A stretch of 16,286 nucleotides of DNA from an uncultured Anaerosporobacter sp. GTDB taxonomy: Bacteria > Bacillota > Clostridia > Lachnospirales > Lachnospiraceae. The notes under the pieces are model-generated. The model worked only from the letters and a program-made list of their open reading frames with translations. It was not told the origin of the DNA and did not search any database. The position numbers were made by a program, and so were the translations under genes. The stretch lies in NCBI GenBank assembly GCA_945787925.1, contig CALZJY010000013.1:1-16286 (forward strand), in the 5' to 3' direction. Position 1 is the first letter of the stretch; each line of letters opens with the position of its first letter. Positions 7,348 through 14,470 of this stretch are shown piece after piece.

Positions 7348-8400
7348 TTATCGTTTATTCTTTTTCCGTTTCCAATCTTTGTAGGCAAGGGCACGTTGGT
7401 AGAAACGGTCCCACATAGTTGCGACATGCTCTCTGCTATAGAAGGCTTTCCCTTTCTTGGACATTGCAACCGCTTCGTCAAGATATGCCTCATCCGTAGA
7501 AAGTCGTCGAATCGTATCGATGAACTCTTCGTTGGATGTTCCTTTGAGATAGAAATCAAATAAGATGTTTTCGTAAAGGTCAAGGTCACGAAGCAGCATT
7601 GGCTTGTTGCAGTTCATAGATTCTAAGATTGTCATAGGGAAAAGCTCATTATATGATGGTAAGAACATTAAGTCACAAAGGTTATACACTTCGTTCATCT
7701 TTTCACGGTCAATGATACCTAGGAAGGTCACATTCTTTGGCGGGTTTTCTTTGATCTTCTTGATTTCTTCATATCCATCTGTGATTGGGCCAAAGGAAAA
7801 GCCGCCAGCCCAGACGAAATGGATATCAGGCATTTGCTTTGCGATCTCGATGAAGTCTAATACCCCCTTTCGAATTTGCAACTGCCCAACTCCAAGTACC
7901 GTAAACTTATGTTCAGGCAATCCGTATCTCTTGCGAAGAGCACCAATGTCTCCTGTTTCGATCGGATAGAATTTCTTATCGGATACATAGTTTGGAATGT
8001 ACGTGACTTTCTTCGGATTGATTCCATATTCCGCAAGCTTATCGATAAACCATGGATTTACAGTCACTAGAAGGTCCATGGACTTATAGAACTTCATAAT
8101 GTACCAGTAAAATGGAATCTTCAAACACTTTGGAAGGTGAATGCTATCCTCTAGTGTTTCCGGAATGAAGTGTACATATCCTACCGCTACGCCGCGCTTC
8201 TTCGCAAATGGAATCGTTAAGAAGAATTCCGGGTTGATGCTATGATAGTGCGTAATATCCTTTCCGTGTATGCTGTTGATGGATACTTTATATTTATGAG
8301 ACAGATCATCTTTTACAAGGGCAACCTGCTCTAAGTAAGCGGAGCCAACTCCTTGGCCTTTGACACTGTCTGCTCGTGATAACATGTTGATCGTATGCAT
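7348..8400 (-). CDS. GT4-family glycosyltransferase, probably for membrane glycolipids
   Basis: This 350-residue cytoplasmic or membrane-associated retaining glycosyltransferase has a GT-B fold. The N-terminal acceptor domain contains the Gly-rich loop V-K-G-Q-G-V-G-S-A-Y (13-22). The C-terminal GT4 domain has V-L-G-V-G-Q-L-Q-I-R-K-G-V near 168-180 for nucleotide-sugar binding, and the E-x7-E motif E252-LFPMTIL-E260. The start of the protein resembles the CpoA/LafB class, which extend glucosyl-diacylglycerol into diglycosyl lipids; this closer call is from memory of the family pattern. ATG 8400 follows GGAGGA at 7 bases. Its coupling to a flippase-like membrane protein supports a glycolipid or lipoteichoic-acid anchor role. 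I see no convincing promoter just upstream on this strand. Confidence 0.88.
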   Translation of the reverse strand: MHTINMLSRADSVKGQGVGSAYLEQVALVKDDLSHKYKVSINSIHGKDITHYHSINPEFFLTIPFAKKRGVAVGYVHFIPETLEDSIHLPKCLKIPFYWYIMKFYKSMDLLVTVNPWFIDKLAEYGINPKKVTYIPNYVSDKKFYPIETGDIGALRKRYGLPEHKFTVLGVGQLQIRKGVLDFIEIAKQMPDIHFVWAGGFSFGPITDGYEEIKKIKENPPKNVTFLGIIDREKMNEVYNLCDLMFLPSYNELFPMTILESMNCNKPMLLRDLDLYENILFDFYLKGTSNEEFIDTIRRLSTDEAYLDEAVAMSKKGKAFYSREHVATMWDRFYQRALAYKDWKRKKNKR

Positions 8401-8458
8401 AACAAATTCCTCCGTACTGTATTTGTGAATAGTTTACACTACATAAATTTCGAAACCT

Positions 8459-8525
8459 AGCAGTTTTAACGAAATGTAAGAAAATATTAAGTTTTGAAAC
8501 TCTCTTAACGGACCAAGCAGTTTTA
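8459..8525. repeat. Pair of 10-bp direct repeats in the divergent intergenic region
   Basis: AGCAGTTTTA occurs at 8459-8468 and 8516-8525, 57 bases start to start. It lies between the glycosyltransferase (minus) and the metal exporter (plus). This could be a regulator site or chance in an AT-rich spacer. Confidence 0.35.
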
Positions 8526-8625
8526 GGCAGTAATAGTAAGAGGATTGACAAAAAGAACAGGTGCCATACATCAAACTTTTTTCCTTTGCTTGGGACACAA
8601 ACGCTAGAATAGTCATAAATGCTTA

Positions 8626-8634
8626 TGATATAAT
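8626..8634 (+). promoter_or_regulatory. Extended -10 promoter of the CDF gene
   Basis: TGATATAAT gives a perfect TATAAT (8629-8634) with the TGn extension, which can replace a weak -35. Initiation would fall near 8641, about 40 bases before the start codon. A perfect TTGACA also sits at 8545-8550, but its matching -10 (TACATC near 8567) is poor. Confidence 0.55.
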
Positions 8635-8680
8635 AAGTACTATAACGAAAAAATAAAATGAGAGAAAAGGAATCAAAGGG

Positions 8681-9859
8681 ATGATAATGTTCTTAGTAAA
8701 ACGATTTGTAAAGGACTATGAAAACACTACGGATATTCAAGTGCGGACTGCCTATGGAATTCTGGCTAGTATTGTTGGCATTATATGCAATATAATCCTG
8801 TTTGTCACTAAGCTTGTCATAGGGACGCTGATTTCTAGTATTTCCGTTGTGGCGGATGCCTTTAACAACTTATCCGATGCAGCCTCTAGCATCATTAGCT
8901 TTATTGGTGTGAAAATTGCAAGCAGGCCTGCAGATAAGGAGCATCCATTCGGACATGGGAGATATGAATATATTGCGGCCCTTGTGGTTGCCTTCTTAGT
9001 CGTGCAAGTGGGGTTCACTTGTTTTAAAAGTTCGATTGGAAAGGTATTTCATCCAGAGGAGCTGATTTTTAGTCTTCCACTAGTGGCAATCTTAATCTTG
9101 TCCATCTTGGTAAAGGTATGGCTCGGATTCTTTAACCGTGTGCTTGGCAATCGTGTGAATTCCAGCGTGATGAAGGCAACGTCTGCGGATGCATTTGGAG
9201 ATGTATTAGTAACGTCTGCTACCGTATTATCCATCGTAATTAGTAAATTTACGGGATATAACATCGATGGATATATGGGAATCGTCGTTTCCATCTTCGT
9301 ATTGATTGCAGGATATAACATTGCAAAGGATACGCTAGAGCCACTGATCGGACAGGCAGTATCCCAGGAGACATATGATCAGATTACGAAAAAGCTGGAA
9401 TCTTACGAAGGGATTATAGGAAGCCATGACCTCATTGTGCATTCGTATGGACCATCTCATACGATGGCAACGATCCATGCAGAAGTGCCAAATGATATGA
9501 GTTTCGAGGGTGCCCATGAGTTGATTGACCGCATTGAACGAGACTTTCTAAGGGAGGAAGGAATCTTCTTGGTCATCCATATGGACCCATTAGAGGTAAA
9601 TGATACGCTGGTAATTGAGACAAAGGAGCAGATCAAGAGATTGGTAAAAGAACTAGATCCGCTTGCGAGCATTCATGACTTCCGTATGGTAAATGGAGAG
9701 GAGTCTATGAATCTGATTTTCGATTTGGAGGTTCCTCATAACTACTCGGAAACAAGGGAAAACCTATTAATCAAGGATGTGAAAAGGAAGGTAAAGGGAA
9801 TCGATCCAAGATATCATTGTGATATCACATTAGAGCATGGCTTTATTGGAAGCAAATAA
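8681..9859 (+). CDS. Cation diffusion facilitator (CDF) metal exporter, Mn-type site residues
   Basis: This is a proton-coupled divalent metal exporter of 392 residues: a six-helix membrane domain (about 25-215) and a long cytoplasmic C-terminal domain. The family core H-P-F-G-H-G-R-Y-E-Y is at 88-97. The metal-site motif in helix 2 is N62-x-x-x-D66 (in DAFNNLSDA), and in helix 5 it is D170-x-x-x-D174 (SADAFGDV). Zinc CDFs normally use His in these positions; the N/D pattern is that described for manganese exporters such as MntE. The tail (about 290-392) repeats C-terminal-domain-like features and is longer than in short CDFs. The start is uncertain: ATG 8681 has AAAAGG at 10 bases, ATG 8687 has AAAGGG at 6 bases. 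The downstream hydrolase begins 16 bases after the stop, so the two are likely cotranscribed. CDF call is firm; Mn is inferred. Confidence 0.9.
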   Translation: MIMFLVKRFVKDYENTTDIQVRTAYGILASIVGIICNIILFVTKLVIGTLISSISVVADAFNNLSDAASSIISFIGVKIASRPADKEHPFGHGRYEYIAALVVAFLVVQVGFTCFKSSIGKVFHPEELIFSLPLVAILILSILVKVWLGFFNRVLGNRVNSSVMKATSADAFGDVLVTSATVLSIVISKFTGYNIDGYMGIVVSIFVLIAGYNIAKDTLEPLIGQAVSQETYDQITKKLESYEGIIGSHDLIVHSYGPSHTMATIHAEVPNDMSFEGAHELIDRIERDFLREEGIFLVIHMDPLEVNDTLVIETKEQIKRLVKELDPLASIHDFRMVNGEESMNLIFDLEVPHNYSETRENLLIKDVKRKVKGIDPRYHCDITLEHGFIGSK

Positions 9860-9875
9860 ACGGGGAGTGGTCAAG

Positions 9876-10682
9876 ATGGTAATTGATATGCATACCCACA
9901 TATGGCCAGATGCCATGGCGGAACGGACCGTAGAAAAACTTGCTCAGATTGGAGGGGTAAAAGCGTATGGAAACGGTACGCTTTCTTCCCTGGAGGAGAC
10001 TATGGCACGGGACGGGGTGGACCTTAGCGTCCTCCTTCCTGTGATTACAAAACCAGAGCAGTTTGAAATGGTAAACAGGGTAGCAAGTACATATAACGGG
10101 AGGAAAAGCATCCTCTCCTTTGGAGGAATCCATCCAAGAAATACGGATATACGGGAAAAGGTAAAGACAATCAAAGCGCTTGGGTTAAAGGGGGTTAAGA
10201 TCCACCCAGATTATCAGGGGGAATTTATCGATTCCATAGAGTATCAGAACATCATAAAAGAGGCACTCGGGTTAGGTCTGATTGTGGTAAGTCATGCTGG
10301 AAGGGACGTCGGATTATATGAGACCGTCCATTGTACACCAGCCAGAGTGGCAAGGATTTATGAAGAACTTTCGTTAGAACAGAATCAGGACAATCGTCTT
10401 GTACTAGCCCATACTGGTGGATGCGACCAGTGGGAAGAGGTGCTTACCTATCTAGCCGGAAAGAAGCTGTATTTCGATATCAGCTTTACGGCAGGTAGGA
10501 TTGACGATGGCTTATTCGTGGAAATCGTAAAGAAGCATGGTGCAGAGCGAATGATGTTTGGGACGGACTATCCATGGTCTTCTGCCGAGGAGACGATGGA
10601 ATGGCTGAAGGGACTCCCCTTAAGCAATCGAGAAAAGGAGCTGATTCTAGGTGGAACAGCCCGCGGCTTATTAGGAATATAA
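9876..10682 (+). CDS. Amidohydrolase-2 family (TIM-barrel) metal-dependent hydrolase
   Basis: This is a cytoplasmic hydrolase or decarboxylase of the amidohydrolase superfamily, 268 residues. Metal and catalytic positions are in place: H6-x-H8 in DMHTHIWPD, K-I-H110-P-D-Y-Q-G, V-S-H140-A-G-R, L-A-H179-T-G-G and F-G-T-D231-Y-P-W-S. The last motif is typical of Amidohydro_2 proteins (PF04909). ATG 9876 is chosen because GGGGAG (9862-9867) precedes it at proper distance; the earlier in-frame ATG 9837 would overlap the CDF gene and has no such site. The spacing suggests an operon with the CDF gene, but no shared pathway is obvious. The substrate cannot be told from sequence; TatD DNases look different and are unlikely. 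Confidence 0.87.
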   Translation: MVIDMHTHIWPDAMAERTVEKLAQIGGVKAYGNGTLSSLEETMARDGVDLSVLLPVITKPEQFEMVNRVASTYNGRKSILSFGGIHPRNTDIREKVKTIKALGLKGVKIHPDYQGEFIDSIEYQNIIKEALGLGLIVVSHAGRDVGLYETVHCTPARVARIYEELSLEQNQDNRLVLAHTGGCDQWEEVLTYLAGKKLYFDISFTAGRIDDGLFVEIVKKHGAERMMFGTDYPWSSAEETMEWLKGLPLSNREKELILGGTARGLLGI

Positions 10683-10794
10683 GTGGGAAGTACATAATTT
10701 CAATAAAATACCAGATGTCATGACACGATTTAGACAAGTTTCGTCAGTATACTTACCCATGTCAGACCTTATGAGAAATATGTGGGAGAAAGCA

Positions 10795-12117
10795 TTGAAA
10801 AAGAAACAAAGAAGAATCGCAGCACTACTGGCTGGGATGTTCTTATGTCTTGGAATGCTGGGGGCAATGACAGTCGAGGCAGCAAGCAAGAAGGTAACGA
10901 AAGTATCGGTGACAAATGTGACAGGCAGCAGTCTTAGGATGTCCGTGGGAAAGACATACCAGCTAAAGGCTTCTGTATCACCAAAAGACGCGAAGAATTC
11001 TTCACTGCTTTGGTCATCTTCAAACAAATCCATTGCAACCGTATCGAGTACTGGCAAACTGAAAGCCCGTAAAGTAGGGAAGACGAAAGTAACAGTGAAG
11101 TCAAAAGACAATCCTAAGGCAAAGAAGACCATCACGGTAACTGTGAAATCTGCGAAAAGCACGATTCAAAAAATCACACTACAGACAAAGAAGCAGCAAA
11201 GGCTGATTCAAGGAGAAACTTATCAGATAAAGGCAAAGACGAGTCCAGTAAACAATGGAGTTTCGTATCGCTCGAGCAATACGAAGGTAGTCAAAGTATC
11301 TGCTACTGGAAAAGTAACTGCAGTGGGAGCCGGAACAGCGACTGTGACTGTTAAGGCCAAGGATACGGATACGGTATGGACGAAGTTATCATTCAAAGTA
11401 AGAACCTATGAGGCACTTCGCGTAGACAAGACACAAAGTGTTGCCCATATGGGACTTATTTATGAGGCACCATCAAACTCAGTTCCCGCATATAAGAAAG
11501 CGGCGGTAAGTAATGCATTCATGGGAATTGAGGCGGATTTACAAGAAACCGCAGATGGGGAGTTCGTAATGATTCATGATGCAGACATCTCATCAAGAAC
11601 CGACGGTTCAGGCTTAGTAAGCAAGCTATCGTTAAAAGAAGTAGTATCGGCAAGAATGACAAAAGGGACCAACATCAGTCAGTATCCGAATCTGCATATA
11701 CCAACGGTAGACGAATACCTTTCGGTATGCAAGCAATATGGGATGAGGCCTGTAATTCATATCAAATCGATAAAGAACCATAAGAAACTGCTTATGAAAT
11801 TAAAACAGCACGGGCTAGAGGATAAGGCGATCATCACAGGATCGAAAGCCGTAGTTTCTAGATTCCGTACATTGGATAAGCGTGTAACGTTATCATGGCT
11901 ATGCTATATGACGAAGTCTAACATAGACTGGGCAGCAGCAAATAAGGTGGATATCAATGTAGCATATCAAGATGTGACACAAGAATTAATCGACTACGCA
12001 CATGATAAAAACCTTACCGTTGGTGCCTGGACGGTGAATAACCATAAGGAAGCCAAACGAATCCTTTATAAAGGAGTAGACTTTATAACAGGCGACTATA
12101 AATTTGCAATATATTAG
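10795..12117 (+). CDS. Secreted BIG2-BIG2-GDPD-like protein with altered catalytic motifs
   Basis: From a TTG start this is 440 residues. TTG 10795 follows GGGAG at 6 bases and gives a classic signal peptide: KKKQRR, a hydrophobic core, then a V-E-A-A-S cleavage region near residue 30. Earlier in-frame ATGs would put a hydrophilic stretch before it. Two Ig-like BIG2 domains follow (about 33-118 and 123-203), each with the W/Y-x-S-S-N-x-x-x-x-x-V-S-x-x-G-K core; these usually bind cell wall or carbohydrate. Residues about 213-440 resemble glycerophosphodiester phosphodiesterase. The E-x-D metal pair (E246, D248), catalytic-type H261 and the A-W-T-V-N and T-G-D-Y strands remain. HRG has become H218-M-G, PENT has become P-S-N-S, and the metal E of E-I-K has become H322-I-K. 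It may be a variant enzyme or a binding domain. Confidence 0.85.
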   Translation: MKKKQRRIAALLAGMFLCLGMLGAMTVEAASKKVTKVSVTNVTGSSLRMSVGKTYQLKASVSPKDAKNSSLLWSSSNKSIATVSSTGKLKARKVGKTKVTVKSKDNPKAKKTITVTVKSAKSTIQKITLQTKKQQRLIQGETYQIKAKTSPVNNGVSYRSSNTKVVKVSATGKVTAVGAGTATVTVKAKDTDTVWTKLSFKVRTYEALRVDKTQSVAHMGLIYEAPSNSVPAYKKAAVSNAFMGIEADLQETADGEFVMIHDADISSRTDGSGLVSKLSLKEVVSARMTKGTNISQYPNLHIPTVDEYLSVCKQYGMRPVIHIKSIKNHKKLLMKLKQHGLEDKAIITGSKAVVSRFRTLDKRVTLSWLCYMTKSNIDWAAANKVDINVAYQDVTQELIDYAHDKNLTVGAWTVNNHKEAKRILYKGVDFITGDYKFAIY

Positions 12118-12120
12118 AGG

Positions 12121-12170
12121 GAAGATGTCAGTATTTCCAAAGGAATGGGGGAATGCTTGACATCTTCTTT
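12121..12170 (+). terminator. Long hairpin after the BIG2-GDPD gene, terminator-like
   Basis: GAAGATGTCA (12121-12130) pairs perfectly with TGACATCTTC (12158-12167). The stem continues inward with GTATTTCC (12131-12138) against GGGAATGC (12149-12156), two G-T pairs included, leaving T12157 bulged and a 10-base loop. It starts 3 bases after the stop codon. Only a short T-run (TTTCGTT) follows, so termination may be partial. The descending arm contains TTGACA, the -35 box of the next promoter. Confidence 0.6.
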
Positions 12171-12186
12171 CGTTATCCACTATAAT
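12157..12186 (+). promoter_or_regulatory. Consensus promoter of the thiamine operon
   Basis: Perfect TTGACA (12157-12162) and perfect TATAAT (12181-12186) are 18 bases apart. Transcription would begin near 12193, right at the 5' edge of the TPP aptamer, as expected for a riboswitch leader. Confidence 0.85.
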
Positions 12187-12193
12187 GACAGAT

Positions 12194-12291
12194 AGAGCAC
12201 AAGGGAGCTGGAAGATAGCCAGCTGAGAGTAAGGCTGAAATCGCCTTTGACCTCCACCTGATCTGGGTAATGCCAGCGTAGGGACGTGATA
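12194..12291 (+). ncRNA. TPP riboswitch aptamer (THI element)
   Basis: The two conserved cores of the thiamine pyrophosphate aptamer are present. The pyrimidine-binding side is the GCTGAGA at 12232-12238, closed by the AGCTGG / CCAGCT stem. The pyrophosphate side runs from ACCTGATCTGG (12256-12266) through TAATGCCAGCGTAGGGA, ending near 12285. An optional P3a hairpin AAGGC / GCCTT lies between them, and CAC / GTG can close P1. Known mechanism: TPP binding lowers expression of downstream thiamine genes. Placement before a thiamine-binding protein and an ABC importer fits exactly. Confidence 0.97.
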
Positions 12292-12315
12292 GAATAAGAT
12301 ACATATTTTATCGAA

Positions 12316-12346
12316 CCTCTTGTATGCGTACAAGGGGATTTTTTTT
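12316..12346 (+). terminator. Intrinsic terminator of the riboswitch expression platform
   Basis: CCTCTTGTA (12316-12324) pairs with TACAAGGGG (12329-12337) around the loop TGCG, followed by a run of eight T (12339-12346). It lies between the aptamer and the first gene, so TPP-bound RNA should stop here and free RNA should read through. Confidence 0.92.
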
Positions 12347-12394
12347 AGGAGGCTGTAGGAAGAAAAATAGGGCCGTAGAAAAGGAGAATGCAAA

Positions 12395-12691
12395 ATGGAA
12401 GCTAGTGTAGCAATTCAAACATTACCGGAAGCAAAGAATGACGACGAATTGATTCGAATCGTAGATGAGGTAATCGCCTATATTAAGAGTACAGGATACA
12501 ACTATTATGTTGGACCATTCGAGACAGCGATTGAAGGACCATACGATGAGTTAATGGATATCGTAAAGGAATGCCAGCATATCGCAGTAAAAGCAGGGGC
12601 ACCAAGCGTTGCAGCATATATCAAGGTGTCCTATAAACCTGAGGGAGAAGTGTTAACGATTGACAAGAAAGTTTCAAAACATCATCAATAA
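12395..12691 (+). CDS. MTH1187-family thiamine-binding protein
   Basis: This is a small soluble protein of 98 residues in the MTH1187/YkoF-like thiamine-binding family (PF01910, formerly DUF77), full length for the family. Conserved parts seen are the start V-A-I-Q-T-L-P, the segment I-x-S-T-G-Y-N-Y-Y-V-G-P-F-E-T-A-I-E-G, then a central A-P-S-V-A-A-Y-I-K-V strand. Members bind thiamine or its precursors and assemble as oligomers; the role is presumed to be cytoplasmic ligand capture or handling for uptake. ATG 12395 is preceded by AAAAGGAG. It is the first gene after the TPP riboswitch, and the permease gene begins inside its last 32 bases. Confidence 0.93.
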   Translation: MEASVAIQTLPEAKNDDELIRIVDEVIAYIKSTGYNYYVGPFETAIEGPYDELMDIVKECQHIAVKAGAPSVAAYIKVSYKPEGEVLTIDKKVSKHHQ

Positions 12692-13421
12692 AGGCTCGTA
12701 TTTAGTAGCCATCGCAGTAATCCTGCTCGTATGGCAGGGCGTATGCACCTATGAAGTCGTGCCAAGCTTCATGCTGCCATCCCCGGTGGATGTGTGGAAG
12801 GCATTTGTGGGAGACTTTGGCTTGCTTATGATGCATACAAAGATCACATTGATTGAGGCCGGGATTGGGCTATTCCTAGGAGTAGTGTTAGGAGTTGTAA
12901 TTGCCGTGTTAATGGATACAAATCAAATGGTATATAACGCCTGTTATCCAATCCTAGTGATCACACAGACAATACCGACCGTGGCCATCGCCCCATTATT
13001 AGTGTTATGGCTAGGTTATGATATGGCGCCGAAGGTTGTGTTGATCGTCATTGCGACGTTCTTCCCGATTACGATCGGCGTATTAGATGGCTTAAAGAGC
13101 ACGGATAAGGATACGCTGAATTTGCTTCGTTCCATGGGGGCAAGCAAGGTTCAGATTTTCTATCATTTAAAAGTAAAGAGTTCCTTAGGAGCATTTTTTT
13201 CAAGTCTTAAGATTTCTGTGTCCTATTCCATCATTGGTGCAGTAATCGCAGAATGGCTTGGCGGATTTAACGGATTAGGCGTATATATGACGCGGGTAAG
13301 GAAATCCTTCTCTTATGATAAGATGTTCGCAGTCATCTTCTTGATTTCGCTAATCAGTATCGTGCTTATGCTTCTAGTGAAAGAAGTACGTAAGAAATGC
13401 ATGCCTTGGGAACAGGTGTAA
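12660..13421 (+). CDS. thiX: Thiamine/pyrimidine-precursor ABC transporter permease (ThiX-like)
   Basis: This membrane channel subunit of the NitT/TauT-type ABC family has 253 residues and about six hydrophobic segments. Family marks are the early F-M-L-P-S-P-x-x-V-W-x-A-F, T-I-P-x-V-A-I-A-P-L-L-V-L-W-L-G in the core, the EAA-like loop L-L-R-S-M-G-A-S-K-V-Q-I-F-x-H-L-K, and A-E-W-L-G-G-F-N-G-L-G. The start must lie after the in-frame TAA at 12654; TTG 12660 is the only reasonable codon, with GAGGGAG (12641-12647) about 12 bases before. It overlaps the thiamine-binding gene by 32 bases, pointing to translational coupling. The symbol is assigned by neighbourhood (riboswitch, ThiY-like protein) and family; known ThiXYZ systems import formylaminopyrimidine. 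Confidence 0.88.
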   Translation: MTRKFQNIINKGSYLVAIAVILLVWQGVCTYEVVPSFMLPSPVDVWKAFVGDFGLLMMHTKITLIEAGIGLFLGVVLGVVIAVLMDTNQMVYNACYPILVITQTIPTVAIAPLLVLWLGYDMAPKVVLIVIATFFPITIGVLDGLKSTDKDTLNLLRSMGASKVQIFYHLKVKSSLGAFFSSLKISVSYSIIGAVIAEWLGGFNGLGVYMTRVRKSFSYDKMFAVIFLISLISIVLMLLVKEVRKKCMPWEQV

Positions 13422-13438
13422 GGGAAGGGAGACAAGAT

Positions 13439-14446
13439 ATGAGAAAGAAGAAATTAGCAGCAGTAGCCGTGATGGCATCGATGATGTTGTCGTTGGTTGC
13501 ATGCGGTAGCAATAAAGAGAAGAAAGACAACGACGGAGGTAAAAACTTAAAGAAGGTTACGTTCGTATTGGACTGGACGCCAAATACAAACCATACAGGA
13601 ATCTATCTGGCAAAGGAAAAAGGATACTTTAAAGAAGCAGGCCTTAACGTAGAAATCGTACAGCCCCCAGATGGCGGAGCAGAACAGCTTGTTGCTTCTG
13701 GAAAGGCACAGTTTGGAATCTCGTTCCAAGATACGTTGGCTGCCTGCTATGCAAGCAAGGAGCCACTTCCAATCACAGCAGTAGCAGCGGTGTTACAACA
13801 TAACACATCTGGAATCATAAGCAGAAAAGGCGAGGGACTGTCGACTCCAAAAGGGCTAGAGGGCAAGAAGTATGCCACTTGGAACGGTCCGATTGAAAAA
13901 GCGATGATTGCAAATGTTATGAAGGCAGATGGGGGCGACTTTAACAAGGTAACCCTGATTCCGAACGAAGTAACGGATGAAGTAAGTGCCTTAAAGACAA
14001 ACTCCGTAGATGCCATCTGGATTTATTATGGATGGGCAGGGATTGCTTGCGAGAAAGCCAAATTGCCAATCGACTACTTTGCGTTCCGTGACCTAAATCC
14101 AGTCTTTGATTACTACACTCCAGTGATCATTGGAAATAACGCATATCTAGAAAGCAACAAGGAAGAAGCGAAGGCGTTCCTAGCAGCCGCAGCAAAAGGC
14201 TATCAGGATGCCATCAAGGATCCAGAAGGCGCAGCAGAAGTATTATTAAAAGAAGCGCCAGAGTTAGATGCAGACCTAGTAAAGGCAAGCCAGAACTATA
14301 TGAAGGACCAGTATATCGCAGACGCTAGCAAATGGGGAGAAATCGATCCAAAACGCTGGAATGCATTTTATAACTGGTTGAATGAAAATAACTTGGTAGA
14401 GACAAAGCTTCCTGAGAATACGGGATTTAGTAACGAGTACTTATAA
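13439..14446 (+). CDS. thiY: ThiY-like (NMT1/THI5 family) substrate-binding lipoprotein
   Basis: This is the extracellular binding protein of the thiamine-precursor importer, 335 residues. The signal is M-R-K-K-K, a hydrophobic core, then lipobox LVAC with C22, followed by a Lys/Asp linker. The mature start V-T-F-V-L-D-W-T-P-N-T-N-H-T-G-I-Y-L-A is the NMT1/THI5-like hallmark. G-Y-F-K-E-A-G-L-N-V-E-I and a pyrimidine-site-like G-x-x-Q-F-G-I-S-F-Q-D region follow. The Cys-rich motif of eukaryotic Thi5 enzymes is absent, so this is a transport protein. ATG 13439 follows AAGGGAG at 7 bases; the upstream in-frame ATG 13397 lies within the permease gene. Likely ligand is HMP, formylaminopyrimidine or thiamine; the choice between them is open. 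Confidence 0.92.
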   Translation: MRKKKLAAVAVMASMMLSLVACGSNKEKKDNDGGKNLKKVTFVLDWTPNTNHTGIYLAKEKGYFKEAGLNVEIVQPPDGGAEQLVASGKAQFGISFQDTLAACYASKEPLPITAVAAVLQHNTSGIISRKGEGLSTPKGLEGKKYATWNGPIEKAMIANVMKADGGDFNKVTLIPNEVTDEVSALKTNSVDAIWIYYGWAGIACEKAKLPIDYFAFRDLNPVFDYYTPVIIGNNAYLESNKEEAKAFLAAAAKGYQDAIKDPEGAAEVLLKEAPELDADLVKASQNYMKDQYIADASKWGEIDPKRWNAFYNWLNENNLVETKLPENTGFSNEYL

Positions 14447-14470
14447 AGGAAGCTTAGATTGAGGTAGGCT

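Noticed and set aside
8401..8680. yybP-ykoY manganese riboswitch before the CDF gene
   Set aside because: The conserved loop sequences of that riboswitch are not visible; a covariance search would be decisive.
10683..10794. Separate promoter for the BIG2-GDPD gene
   Set aside because: TATACT at 10748-10753 has no -35 at 16-18 bases (the nearest TAGACA is only 11 bases away), so it may be transcribed from upstream instead.
10671..11162. Minus-strand open frame of 163 codons with Phe/Thr-rich sequence
   Set aside because: It is the antisense image of the Ser/Thr/Lys-rich BIG2 region; a long frame there is expected from codon bias.
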